From Lentisphaera profundi (GTDB lineage: Bacteria; Verrucomicrobiota; Lentisphaeria; Lentisphaerales; Lentisphaeraceae), in assembly GCF_028728065.1 (NCBI RefSeq), contig NZ_CP117811.1:1550001-1614000 (forward strand): 64,000 nucleotides of DNA. Reading direction: 5' to 3'. Below, piece by piece: positions 10,385-18,257 of this stretch. The notes beneath the pieces are model-generated. The model had not been told where the DNA came from and searched no databases. It saw only the letters and a program-made list of their open reading frames with translations. Both the position numbers and the translations under genes were made by a program. Every line of letters begins with the position of its first letter. The stretch's first letter is position 1.

Positions 10385-11014
10385 TTAATTAAACGCCTTC
10401 AACCAGGCCTCTGCCATGATCTTGTGACCGGCGATAGAAGGGTGAACCCCATCGGGCGCCCAATAATTTGCAGGGGCCTTTTTCATAGCTTCATTAAAGA
10501 TTGTTTGAAAGGGGACGAAAACAGTTTGGTAATCTTCGGCAATTTGTTTGACGATAGCACGGCGTTGGTCCAATACTTCGAACCATTCGTCAGTAATGTG
10601 ACCGCAGGGGAGGGCAAAGGGTTCACAAAGAATAAATTTAATGTCTGGATTTTTTTCTTTAGTCCAATCCAATAACATGCGATAAAATTGATTAAAGCGT
10701 TTAGCATCTACGCCATTTTGATTACTAAATTCATGCCAAATATCGTTGATGCCAATAAGAAGGCTAAGTACATCGGGCTTTAAGTTTAGGCAATCGCGTT
10801 TCCAACGAGCGTAGAGATCTACAACACGATGGCCAGAAACACCGCGATTAAATATCTTATAATTGTTCTGTGGTTCATTTGCTAGAAGTTCCCCAGCTAA
10901 AAGATTGGCATAGCCCATGCCAAGTTGTTCGTTGTGAGCGGGATTTTCTTTATTGCGATGGCAATCCGTTATAGAGTCGCCTTGAAAGAGTATTATTGAA
11001 CCTTTTTTGGGCAT
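10385..11014 (-). CDS. SGNH-hydrolase acetylxylan esterase, Axe2-like
   Basis: SGNH (GDSL) hydrolase of 209 residues that closely follows the plan of Geobacillus Axe2, an acetylxylosidase that deacetylates xylo-oligosaccharides. Ser14 lies in GDSITD, the glycine block in NRGVSGH, the asparagine block in GINDIW, and the Asp188/His191 pair in APDGVHPS. These positions are nearly those of Axe2 (Ser15, Asp191, His194). No signal peptide is present, so it is cytoplasmic. A good Shine-Dalgarno (AAGGAAA) precedes the ATG. It is divergently arranged with the GntR-type regulator, and a candidate operator sits about 70 bp upstream. Together with the CE7 enzyme it gives the locus two unrelated deacetylases, possibly with different acetyl positions as targets (inference). 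Confidence 0.88.
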   Translation of the reverse strand: MPKKGSIILFQGDSITDCHRNKENPAHNEQLGMGYANLLAGELLANEPQNNYKIFNRGVSGHRVVDLYARWKRDCLNLKPDVLSLLIGINDIWHEFSNQNGVDAKRFNQFYRMLLDWTKEKNPDIKFILCEPFALPCGHITDEWFEVLDQRRAIVKQIAEDYQTVFVPFQTIFNEAMKKAPANYWAPDGVHPSIAGHKIMAEAWLKAFN

Positions 11015-11082
11015 AGTGTTTCCTTATTTGTTTAGTGTCACTAACTGCTGATAGTGCACTGGTTTTTAAAGTAAAATATTTA

Positions 11083-11098
11083 TAACCTAAATTAACCT
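11083..11098 (+). promoter_or_regulatory. Candidate operator 3, TAACCT direct repeat
   Basis: TAACCT at 11083 and 11093, exactly 10 bp apart, in the divergent gap between the Axe2-like gene (start 11014) and the regulator. It could act on either promoter. Confidence 0.5.
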
Positions 11099-11189
11099 AA
11101 GAAACCTTCCAATCAAGTGTTGTAAGTGTTAAAATCTCCTTAAATAGAGGCAGCTTCACTTGCTGAATATAAACTTCCCCTTATTTTAA

Positions 11190-11205
11190 TAACTGATTAT
11201 AACTA
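11190..11205 (+). promoter_or_regulatory. Candidate operator 4, TAACTG/TAACTA direct repeat
   Basis: TAACTG at 11190 and TAACTA at 11200, again with a 10-bp period, ending 18 bp before the preferred regulator ATG. Its position over the ribosome-binding region suggests autoregulation. Confidence 0.4.
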
Positions 11206-11223
11206 CCCATGAAAGGTATATCT

Positions 11224-12258
11224 ATGAAAATTACGACTTTGAAGAAGCAGGGCAATCAGCCCATGTACAAACAGGTGGTTGATTGGTTTGAAGACCAATT
11301 GCGTTGTGGCGGAGTTCTTCCCGGTGACAAACTCCCCTCTACTGATGAATTAGCCAAGAAAATGGGCGTAGGTCGAAAAGTTATCCAGCAAAGCTTTGAA
11401 GAACTATCAGCCCGTGGGTATTTGGATAGGGCGCCTGGAATGGGGACTTTTATTTCACCACATGTAAAGAGTAATACTATTTGTGTTGTCATGGATGAAG
11501 AGTTCCTGACTCAGAGAAACTTCGGCTACATGCGTTTAGTCTGTGCGGCAATGAACAAAATTGCGCAAAATTATGATGCAGAAGTTACCTATACGATTAT
11601 CAATAATCAGAATATCGAAAAAACGAAACGCGACATCGAAGCTCTAGCTGATAATGGTCGTATAAGAGCCGTTTTAAAATGGAATAATGGGCTGGATTTA
11701 AAGAAATCTATACCGACTTATACTTATAGTTTGTCGACTGATTTAGTGATGCAAGATACCATACCTTATCGAGGTCTTTCCTACCTAGTAGCACGCTCAT
11801 GTAAAAAAATCCTCGTCATTGAGAATAGTTCAGTAACTAAAGCTACTCAAGAATGTACAAAAGCTATTTTAGAAGATTTTTCATCGGATATTCAAATTGA
11901 CCTTGAAGCCGCAAGTAACGCCATTGGCCGTGAGTCTGAACTTCGTGATAAACTGCAGGCTAAGTTGCAGTCAGAAGACTACGATGCCATTTTATCTTTA
12001 GACGATAACTTGACGCGCAACATTATTTTGTTTCTTTATGAGATGGGGAAAAAATTCCCCAATGATCTCTACCTTTTGAGTCACGCTAATAAGAACAGTC
12101 CAATTGTAAGCCCTGTTGAATTGACCATGCTGGAAAATGACCCCTACGCCATAGCGGAAGAAAGTATCAAAAGAATTGTATCATCCTGGCGAGGCGAAGA
12201 TTACAAGACCCAAAATTACAAAGCCAAGCTCATCATCGGCAAGTCCTGCGGCGAATAA
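11224..12258 (+). CDS. GntR/LacI-hybrid transcriptional regulator of the xylan locus
   Basis: Regulator with an N-terminal GntR winged helix-turn-helix (MYKQVVDWFEDQL, LPSTDELAKKMGVGRKVIQQ, then a YLDRAPGMGTFI wing) in residues 1-80. It is followed by a LacI-type, periplasmic-binding-protein-like sensor domain (about residues 85-344) that would bind a sugar. This is the layout of Bacillus AraR-type regulators. Two in-frame ATGs exist. The one at 11224 is preferred because AAAGG sits 7 nt upstream, whereas the ATG at 11209 overlaps that ribosome-binding site. It is divergent from the Axe2-like gene and beside the xylan operon. The four TAAC direct repeats nearby are its inferred targets. A clear terminator follows. 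Confidence 0.85.
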   Translation: MKITTLKKQGNQPMYKQVVDWFEDQLRCGGVLPGDKLPSTDELAKKMGVGRKVIQQSFEELSARGYLDRAPGMGTFISPHVKSNTICVVMDEEFLTQRNFGYMRLVCAAMNKIAQNYDAEVTYTIINNQNIEKTKRDIEALADNGRIRAVLKWNNGLDLKKSIPTYTYSLSTDLVMQDTIPYRGLSYLVARSCKKILVIENSSVTKATQECTKAILEDFSSDIQIDLEAASNAIGRESELRDKLQAKLQSEDYDAILSLDDNLTRNIILFLYEMGKKFPNDLYLLSHANKNSPIVSPVELTMLENDPYAIAEESIKRIVSSWRGEDYKTQNYKAKLIIGKSCGE

Positions 12259-12320
12259 AATTTATAATGCTTTTATTAATGATCAGGCATCTTTATTGAG
12301 TTTTGAAACCTTTTAAGCAA

Positions 12321-12354
12321 AAAAAAGCACTTACATTTCTGTAAGTGCTTTTTA
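12321..12354. terminator. Rho-independent terminator, probably bidirectional
   Basis: Perfect stem AGCACTTAC / GTAAGTGCT with a 6-nt loop, preceded by an A run and followed by a T run. It lies between the regulator and the convergent tRNA-Pro gene and could serve both. Confidence 0.85.
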
Positions 12355-12359
12355 GTAAA

Positions 12360-12436
12360 TGGTCGGAACGACAGGATTTGAACCTGCGACATCATGTCCC
12401 CCAGACATGTGCGCTACCAGACTGCGCTACGTTCCG
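12360..12436 (-). tRNA. tRNA-Pro, anticodon GGG
   Basis: A 77-nt cloverleaf on the minus strand. The acceptor stem CGGAACG pairs with CGTTCCG, the discriminator is A, and the CCA end is encoded. The T arm reads CAGGTTCAAATCCTG. The anticodon stem CATGT/ACATG encloses the loop CTGGGGG, so the anticodon is GGG, which decodes CCC and CCU. It lies between two convergent or unrelated genes with the terminator directly at its 3' side. Confidence 0.95.
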
Positions 12437-12549
12437 TTTTGTGCTTAGAGAATAACGTCTTTTTAGCATGAGTCAATCAAAGGTTTAGAGTTTTTGGAGT
12501 AAAACTAATTTTCGAGAAATTGAATATGCTCATCTTCAAAAGGACTTCT

Positions 12550-13218
12550 TTGTACAAGCTCTTTGTTATGAGTACCTTGAATTCAATTGACTGTATTCTA
12601 TTGTGGTCGAAATTTAAACGAGACAGATATTTGTATACCCTGAAAGAAGCCTGTGAATTTAGCTTAGAAGTCAAAAAAAGCCGTTTTATTGCTCATGCAC
12701 TTCCGGTTCAAAGCATAAAGCAAGCAACGGATTTTTTCTCAAGTCAGAGTATTGCTTCCGCAAGACATAATTGTTGGGCTTTTAAAGTGGGTAATGATTA
12801 TCGCTTCAATGATGATGGCGAGCCTTCCGGCACTGCGGGCAAGCCCATTTTGGCGGCTATTGAGTATGCCGATTTGACTAATGTCGCGATTCTAGTCATA
12901 CGCTGGTTCGGAGGAATTAAGTTAGGTACTGGAGGACTTTGTCGAGCTTATGGTGGCAGTGCTTCTAGTTGCTTAAAAGCAGGTGAACTTATTGAGATTC
13001 GCCATTTTAAATCTTATGAATTCACAAGTGGCTTTGATTTGTCGGCACAGGTTCATCACCTCTTTAAAACTTACCCACCAGAAAGTATGGAAGAAACATA
13101 CCTAGCAAGTGGTATCAATTGGAGCTTCACTTTGGATAATCAATTGTTGGAATCTTTTCAAAATGAGCTCAAACAAATGACAAGAGGTCAAATCACTCTT
13201 AAGGAACTTCGCGCATGA
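12550..13218 (+). CDS. yigZ: YigZ/IMPACT family protein
   Basis: Member of the YigZ (UPF0029, IMPACT-like) family of roughly 200 residues. The N-terminal domain carries EVKKSRFIAHALPV, CWAFKVG, FNDDGEPSGTAGKPIL and VIRWFGGIKLGTGGL, all hallmarks. The C-terminal ferredoxin-like DUF1949 domain follows. The biochemical role is not settled, though a link to translation or nucleic acid binding is suggested for the family. The start is uncertain: an in-frame TTG at 12550 has AAAAGGA 5 nt upstream, the frame stays open to a TTG at 12520, and an ATG at 12568 lacks a good ribosome-binding site. The stop overlaps the next gene by 4 bp (ATGA). Confidence 0.88.
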   Translation: MYKLFVMSTLNSIDCILLWSKFKRDRYLYTLKEACEFSLEVKKSRFIAHALPVQSIKQATDFFSSQSIASARHNCWAFKVGNDYRFNDDGEPSGTAGKPILAAIEYADLTNVAILVIRWFGGIKLGTGGLCRAYGGSASSCLKAGELIEIRHFKSYEFTSGFDLSAQVHHLFKTYPPESMEETYLASGINWSFTLDNQLLESFQNELKQMTRGQITLKELRA

Positions 13219-13880
13219 GTCGATTAATTCGAGAATGTAAGAATGCATTGAAACAGAATATGAAGCCTGGCTTAGTCTTACAAGCCTTTGCTTTGATTTT
13301 AGTTTTCTCTTATTATAATTCTCTTAGTGTACAAGAGAGCTTAGTGAGTTTAACTGAGCTCAAAGAACAAAACCGCTATCTATTTTCAGGTCTCTCAACC
13401 ACTTTAGCAGCTGGCATCATTCCTTATCTCATTCTTAGCTTGAGCAAACGAGTGAAATTCAATTTTAATGTCTTGCTCTTTATGATGGTGTTTTGGTTTT
13501 GGAAAGGAACCGAAATTGAATATTTTTACTCGCTACAAGCGGAACTTTTTAATACCGGAAGCGATATCAGTATTATTATCAAAAAAGTCTTATTCGACCA
13601 ATTTGTCTTTAGTGCGCTCTACGCAGTTCCCTGTATCGTCATTGTCTATGTATGGAAAGATGCCAACTTTTCTTTTAGGCATTGGAAAGCAGGGCTCAAT
13701 AATGAACTCTTTAAAGTGAGGATCCCCACGGTACTCGTCTCTAATTGGCTTGTTTGGATTCCTGCATGCTCAGTTATTTATTCGATGCCGACACCCTTAC
13801 AAGTTCCCATATCCAATATCATTGCTTGCTTTTATGTCTTGATGATTGAAGTGCTGTGTAAGCCTAAAACGGAAGGCTAG
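13215..13880 (+). CDS. Small integral membrane protein, weakly Mpv17/PMP22-like
   Basis: A 221-residue protein with about four hydrophobic segments (near residues 20-32, 55-75, 85-95 and 130-150, plus a C-terminal pair). The C-terminal part, FDQFVFSALYAVP followed by NWLVWIPACSVIYSMPTPLQ and a closing helix, resembles the order of conserved points in the eukaryotic Mpv17/PMP22 family (DQ, W..W.P, P..L). This is a weak pattern match, not a confident assignment. It is translationally coupled to yigZ through an ATGA overlap and ends 4 bp inside the convergent transposase gene. Confidence 0.75.
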   Translation: MSRLIRECKNALKQNMKPGLVLQAFALILVFSYYNSLSVQESLVSLTELKEQNRYLFSGLSTTLAAGIIPYLILSLSKRVKFNFNVLLFMMVFWFWKGTEIEYFYSLQAELFNTGSDISIIIKKVLFDQFVFSALYAVPCIVIVYVWKDANFSFRHWKAGLNNELFKVRIPTVLVSNWLVWIPACSVIYSMPTPLQVPISNIIACFYVLMIEVLCKPKTEG

Positions 13881-14569
13881 TTTTTGTTGTGATTGATGTA
13901 AGTCCATAACCATTCTTTGCTATCTTTCACCAAGTTAGCTTTCACAGGGTTTTGCACAATGTAGCTGATCACTGAGCAGAAATGTCTTTCATCTCTAATG
14001 AACCGATCCCAGTAATCCTCCATCCATATTTTCTTGGGGAGTTCTAGTGACTTTCCAATACTAGTTTCAACTTTTTCATTCCCTGGGCTCGCGGGCGGCT
14101 CGCCCGCATTTCTATCCAAAAACTTTATGATCTTATGAGCGGTAAAACTCTTCCATGAATGTATTACATCTTTTAAAGTATAATTTGCATAAGTCTTAAT
14201 CAATAAGTGGACGTGATTCGGCATAATTACATAAGCAATTAAATCATAACGTTCACCATCGAAATGAAACCAGTTTTCTACAACTAACTGAGCCACTTCG
14301 GGTATCTCTAAATAGCAGGCTCCATAGCCTTGATCTAAATATTTTTCGACAAGTTTACGTTTTTTAATTTCGTCTATTGACGAAGAATCAGGAATAGGGC
14401 TAAGCTTATTTGCGGGCGAGCCGCCCGCGAACCCAGCTAAAACATCTTTTGGCAGAGAATCAGCTAAGCGATAAGTAATCATTTGATACTTATTAGCTTG
14501 GTCATAGTGAGGTAAATATCCACGATTATGCCAAGCTTCATCATTCTCAAATTCCATTCGTCGGTTCAT
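13877..14569 (-). CDS. REP-associated tyrosine transposase (RAYT) with two REP-like inserts in its ORF
   Basis: Y1-type HUH endonuclease of the IS200-like RAYT group, which process REP palindromes. The family start ITYRLADSLPKDVL, the metal-binding HUH motif MPNHVHLLI (about residues 116-124), HSWKSFTAHKI, and the tyrosine region DYWDRFIRDERHF with VQNPVKANLV are all present. The length is 230 residues against about 200 in the family. The extra length comes from two short inserts at loops, GFAGGSPAN (about residues 46-54) and NAGEPPASPG (about residues 154-163), each encoded by a GC-rich palindrome. The ORF remains open, so it may be functional. It does not look like a complete insertion sequence: no flanking terminal repeats were seen. 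Confidence 0.88.
   Translation of the reverse strand: MNRRMEFENDEAWHNRGYLPHYDQANKYQMITYRLADSLPKDVLAGFAGGSPANKLSPIPDSSSIDEIKKRKLVEKYLDQGYGACYLEIPEVAQLVVENWFHFDGERYDLIAYVIMPNHVHLLIKTYANYTLKDVIHSWKSFTAHKIIKFLDRNAGEPPASPGNEKVETSIGKSLELPKKIWMEDYWDRFIRDERHFCSVISYIVQNPVKANLVKDSKEWLWTYINHNKN
14083..14108. repeat. REP-like palindrome inside the RAYT gene, copy 1
   Basis: Core GCGGGCGGCTCGCCCGC (14091-14107) is a perfect 7-bp stem with a 3-nt loop, preceded by CTGGGCTC. The 26-nt unit is the reverse complement of the unit at 14411-14436 with one mismatch. The GC content is far above the surroundings. Confidence 0.85.
14411..14436. repeat. REP-like palindrome inside the RAYT gene, copy 2
   Basis: Core GCGGGCGAGCCGCCCGC (14412-14428), the inverted partner of the unit at 14083-14108. 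Both keep the coding frame open. Related cores occur in the tandem array at 25426-25675. Confidence 0.85.
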
Positions 14570-14698
14570 AAACCCTTTCTAATATTCTATATATTTACAA
14601 GACTCATATCTTTATAATCGTCCGTGTGACAACACCTATTCCTTGACCAGGCGAATTGAGTGCTGCGCACTTATGTTTAATACCTAAGACAGGCAACA

Positions 14699-16414
14699 CT
14701 AAATCATATACTCGAGGTTACGGCCGTTGATGCGTTCATGTAGTGCATGAATGGCTGAAGTCGTATCGGGATAGAAGTTTTCTTCTCCAATAAGTTGATC
14801 GAGTTGAGTCTTGTTCATCATTTCTTTAGCTTCCGCAGGCAGAGCAGCAAAGACTAATTCTACATTATGACTCTTGAGTTGATTCACTAAATTTCTTAGG
14901 CCCCATTCACCAGAGGCATCAATACGATTAATTGATTGAGCTTCAATCAGCATGAATTTGACATTCTTACTTTGAGCAAGACAAGTAATAATAGCCTCCT
15001 CAAAGGCTTCGACACTAGCGAAAAATATGGCGCAGCGAAAGCGTAGGGCTGCAATATGCAAGGAGCGTGTGCGTAAGTCTGATGGGCAGCTCTCACTCCA
15101 ATCATAGATATCGATACGTGGTTTCATTGTTCTATATAGATAGGCAGCAATAGAAATCCCCGCGCCCCACAAGAAGCCATCCATAATAGAAGGAGCAAAG
15201 CAAAGGGTGGCGACAAAAGTAAAGATTGCCACTAAGCCTTCACGACGCATCACTCGCCACGAGACTCTGATGGGTTCAAAATCAATGAGCCCAAACGTCG
15301 AACTGATAATAAGTGCCGCCAAAGTTGCCTTGGGTAAATAATAGAGTGCGGGAGTCAAAAAAAGGAGCACAAAGATAACTGAAAGTACGGCAAATATATT
15401 GCTCATGCCTGTTCTTGCACCACTCACTAAATTCAGTGCCGAGCGGGTAAAGGACGATCCCACGGGGTAAGCCTGAGCAAAAGCGCCAGCAATGGAACCA
15501 ATTCCTTGACCAATAAGTTCTTGATCTAAATTCATCGGCTGACGAGTTTTAAAACTAATGGCTTTTGAAATCGAGACCGTTTCGACAAAGCCAATCAAAG
15601 TAATCATAATGGAGGCAGGAATGAGCAAAATAATTGTATCTAACCATTCACCTTGGCTATTCTTAGGAAAGCTTAAGGAAGGAAAGGAATTGGGGATTTC
15701 ACCCACAATTAAAGCTTCATCTTGGATTCCGAATTTCCAAAAAACAAAACAGGAGCCGGCAACGATAATTAAAGGCCAGGGGACTTTTCGATAAATTTTC
15801 TTGAGGTAGACAAGCCCGAGTAAAGAAATGACACCCGTAATAGCACTGAGGGGATGTATCTGATCAAGGTTGTTTGCGAAGCTCGCTAAACTTTTGATTA
15901 AGCCCATGAACTCTTGTTGGATACTAATACCGCTAATACCAAGAAGCTTGGGAAGTTGAGATAGTGCAATGACAATGGCGGCGGCATTTGTGAAGCCCGC
16001 TATAACGGGGTGGGAAAGTAAGTTAACTAAACTCGAGAGTTTAAAAACCCCCATGAGCAAGCGACAGACCCCCACAGTAAGTGACAGTAATATGGCGAGT
16101 TCTATATAGCGAGCTTCGCGCAACTCGGGAGGAATATCTTGAACCAAGGGGAATAAAACAGAAGCAGTGATAATTCCCGTCATCGCCGTAGGGCCGCCTG
16201 AAATCTGTGCCATCTTTCCAAATAAAGCCATGAGTGCCACTGGAATAATAGCTGCATATAGACCATAGCGAACAGGTAGACCCGCAAGTTCGGCATAGGC
16301 CATCGATTGGGGAACAAGTAGTAAGGCTACCGTAATACCTGCCACAAGATCGTCTTTCAGATCTATAGTTTTTATGGGAAACCAGTCGAGAAATGGAAAT
16401 AGTTTTTTTAGCAT
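14699..16414 (-). CDS. SulP/SLC26 family anion transporter with STAS domain
   Basis: Inner-membrane transporter of 571 residues in the SulP family (sulfate, bicarbonate or other anions). The N-terminus shows the family signature DLVAGITVALLLVPQSMAYA and LAGLPVRYGLYAA, then about 10-12 hydrophobic segments, with QISGGPTAMTG typical of the substrate region. A C-terminal STAS domain begins near residue 440 and contains EAQSINRIDASGEWGL. The substrate cannot be read from the sequence. It is a single gene flanked by non-coding gaps of about 130-140 bp, and the neighbours give no functional clue. Confidence 0.92.
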   Translation of the reverse strand: MLKKLFPFLDWFPIKTIDLKDDLVAGITVALLLVPQSMAYAELAGLPVRYGLYAAIIPVALMALFGKMAQISGGPTAMTGIITASVLFPLVQDIPPELREARYIELAILLSLTVGVCRLLMGVFKLSSLVNLLSHPVIAGFTNAAAIVIALSQLPKLLGISGISIQQEFMGLIKSLASFANNLDQIHPLSAITGVISLLGLVYLKKIYRKVPWPLIIVAGSCFVFWKFGIQDEALIVGEIPNSFPSLSFPKNSQGEWLDTIILLIPASIMITLIGFVETVSISKAISFKTRQPMNLDQELIGQGIGSIAGAFAQAYPVGSSFTRSALNLVSGARTGMSNIFAVLSVIFVLLFLTPALYYLPKATLAALIISSTFGLIDFEPIRVSWRVMRREGLVAIFTFVATLCFAPSIMDGFLWGAGISIAAYLYRTMKPRIDIYDWSESCPSDLRTRSLHIAALRFRCAIFFASVEAFEEAIITCLAQSKNVKFMLIEAQSINRIDASGEWGLRNLVNQLKSHNVELVFAALPAEAKEMMNKTQLDQLIGEENFYPDTTSAIHALHERINGRNLEYMI

Positions 16415-16553
16415 AACATAAATTTGGATTAGACAGTTTAAATTATGATACTAGATAATTCTAATTTATAAGTTCAATAGTCAATAATTAAACTTTCTGC
16501 TAAAGTATAAGTGAAGAAGCTTTCGTCAAGTTTTATTGCATGCAATGATCGTG

Positions 16554-18257
16554 CTATTTTGAGACATTGAGTACAGTAGATTTAGTTTTCTCCATGGCAT
16601 CTTTTAACTGCAATTGTTTCTTTTGACTTTCCATGATCAAATCATTTATTTTTTTCGATTCTTTGAAAAATTGAGCATTTTTTGTATAGAGGCGATTTTT
16701 ACTTATGGGGTCCAGTTTCATTTTTACGGCTTCTTCAATTTCATCGAGCAAGTAGAGCTGTTCGAGTTTAAGCTGCTGAATATCTTCACTCAAATTAAAT
16801 TGTTTTAACATTTCTAAATGACGTTTCTTATTGAGCTGTTCGACCTCAATACTGATCGAGGCATGAGCTTTCTTTGTTTCTTTAAGTTTTTTTAGGTTTT
16901 GGGGCTGAATAGAAATGAACTCTATCTCTTTTTCATCATTTCTTTTAAGTAAGATATTGCCCTTGTAATTAGTCGCTAAAATATGCTCATCATTCATCAG
17001 TGCATTTAACAGAGGCGCACTCTTAGTAAAGACCTGTGACCTCACTTGTTTATAATTAGAGTCAAAAACACGCACGGTTTTATCATTTCCCGTACTACAG
17101 AGTTGGCCTTTTTGATCATAAAATAAACTGCTAACGCCATTTTTATGTGACTTAATACTTTTTAATTCATTGCCTTTTATTGGATCAAAAAACAATATAC
17201 TCGAATCCTCACTCGCACTCACAAAAACTTTTGAATCGGGACGCCAGGCAAGCGCATTGATCATGCCTTTGTGCTTGTACAGGGTATGGAGCATCGAGAG
17301 TTCCTTGCTATCCCAAACAATAATTTGCCCATTGCGATCTCCGCTAACAAGGAATTTTCCATCGGGGCTAAAACGCAAGGCAGATACCCATTCGGAATGA
17401 GCTTTTTCTTCTAGCAAGATTTGCTTATTTTGCATACTGAAAATCTTCACTTTTTTATCATTGGATCCCAAAGCAAGAAGTTTCATATCGGGACTCATGT
17501 GAGCCACGTGAATATCCATGTCCTTGTGCTCAAGTTGAAAAATTCTACGGCCTGTTTTGATATCCCAAATAACCGCCATTCCTTCATTGCCCACATGGCC
17601 ACCCGCAGCTAATAGGTAGCGACCATCCTCACTAAAACTCAAATCATTAATAGTTCCTTCGGGAAAATCTAGGTAGCCAATTAAAGTCAATGTCTCACTA
17701 TTATAAAGGGCTATTTGTTTATACATAGATAGAGCCATTAATGGTGAAAAAGGACTTTTAACTAAGTTCTTTATAGGACCTGCCTGCTTATAATAATGCC
17801 AAGGAAGCAGGCTCAGCTGCTCTGGTATAATCACTTCGCCTTTTTTAGTCTCAGCTTTAAAGGCATCATTTTTAACAAAGATTTTTTTCTTGCTGCTACT
17901 TCGGTTTTCCAATAAGCCACCCAAGATCCATTGCTTAATCATTTTAACATCTGCTTTACTCATGCGGGCGCCCTTGGGAGGCATGCGAATATCACTATCA
18001 TTGCTGGTGATACATTCAAAAAGAACGGAGTTATCTACGCTACTAGATTCGAGAATAGGGCCCGCGGAAGAACCTTCCATTGCCTGTGCATAAGTGCTTA
18101 GATTTAAGCCTCCTTTAGCCTTATTCGCGTTGTGGCATTCACTACAATCGGCTTTGAAAATGGATCTTACATGATCGTCGTAAGTGATTTTTTCCGCTAG
18201 CAAAGGCAAAGAACAAAAAAGCCAGATACCGATAATCAGCTGAGCTTTAGCGAACAA
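16554..18257 (-). CDS. Planctomycete-type cytochrome c domain plus WD40 propeller
   Basis: Exported protein. After a signal peptide (LIIGIWLFCSLPLLA) comes a planctomycete cytochrome domain (PSCyt1) with heme motif CSECH and MPPKGARMS. WD40 repeats follow at about residues 170-420 (for example FSPDGKFLVSGDRNGQIIVWD), then a C-terminal charged, coiled-coil-like tail. The open frame extends up to 18332, but the TTG at 18257 is preferred. It has AGGAG 7 nt upstream and directly precedes the signal peptide, and the longer start would overlap the upstream gene by 86 bp. It is the last gene of a four-gene minus-strand operon. The role is inferred as a periplasmic redox or scaffold protein. Confidence 0.85.
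   Translation of the reverse strand: MFAKAQLIIGIWLFCSLPLLAEKITYDDHVRSIFKADCSECHNANKAKGGLNLSTYAQAMEGSSAGPILESSSVDNSVLFECITSNDSDIRMPPKGARMSKADVKMIKQWILGGLLENRSSSKKKIFVKNDAFKAETKKGEVIIPEQLSLLPWHYYKQAGPIKNLVKSPFSPLMALSMYKQIALYNSETLTLIGYLDFPEGTINDLSFSEDGRYLLAAGGHVGNEGMAVIWDIKTGRRIFQLEHKDMDIHVAHMSPDMKLLALGSNDKKVKIFSMQNKQILLEEKAHSEWVSALRFSPDGKFLVSGDRNGQIIVWDSKELSMLHTLYKHKGMINALAWRPDSKVFVSASEDSSILFFDPIKGNELKSIKSHKNGVSSLFYDQKGQLCSTGNDKTVRVFDSNYKQVRSQVFTKSAPLLNALMNDEHILATNYKGNILLKRNDEKEIEFISIQPQNLKKLKETKKAHASISIEVEQLNKKRHLEMLKQFNLSEDIQQLKLEQLYLLDEIEEAVKMKLDPISKNRLYTKNAQFFKESKKINDLIMESQKKQLQLKDAMEKTKSTVLNVSK

Noticed and set aside
13877-14569. A complete IS200-type insertion sequence
   Set aside because: No terminal hairpins or target context flank the gene; the palindromes are inside the ORF, and the protein is of the domesticated RAYT type.
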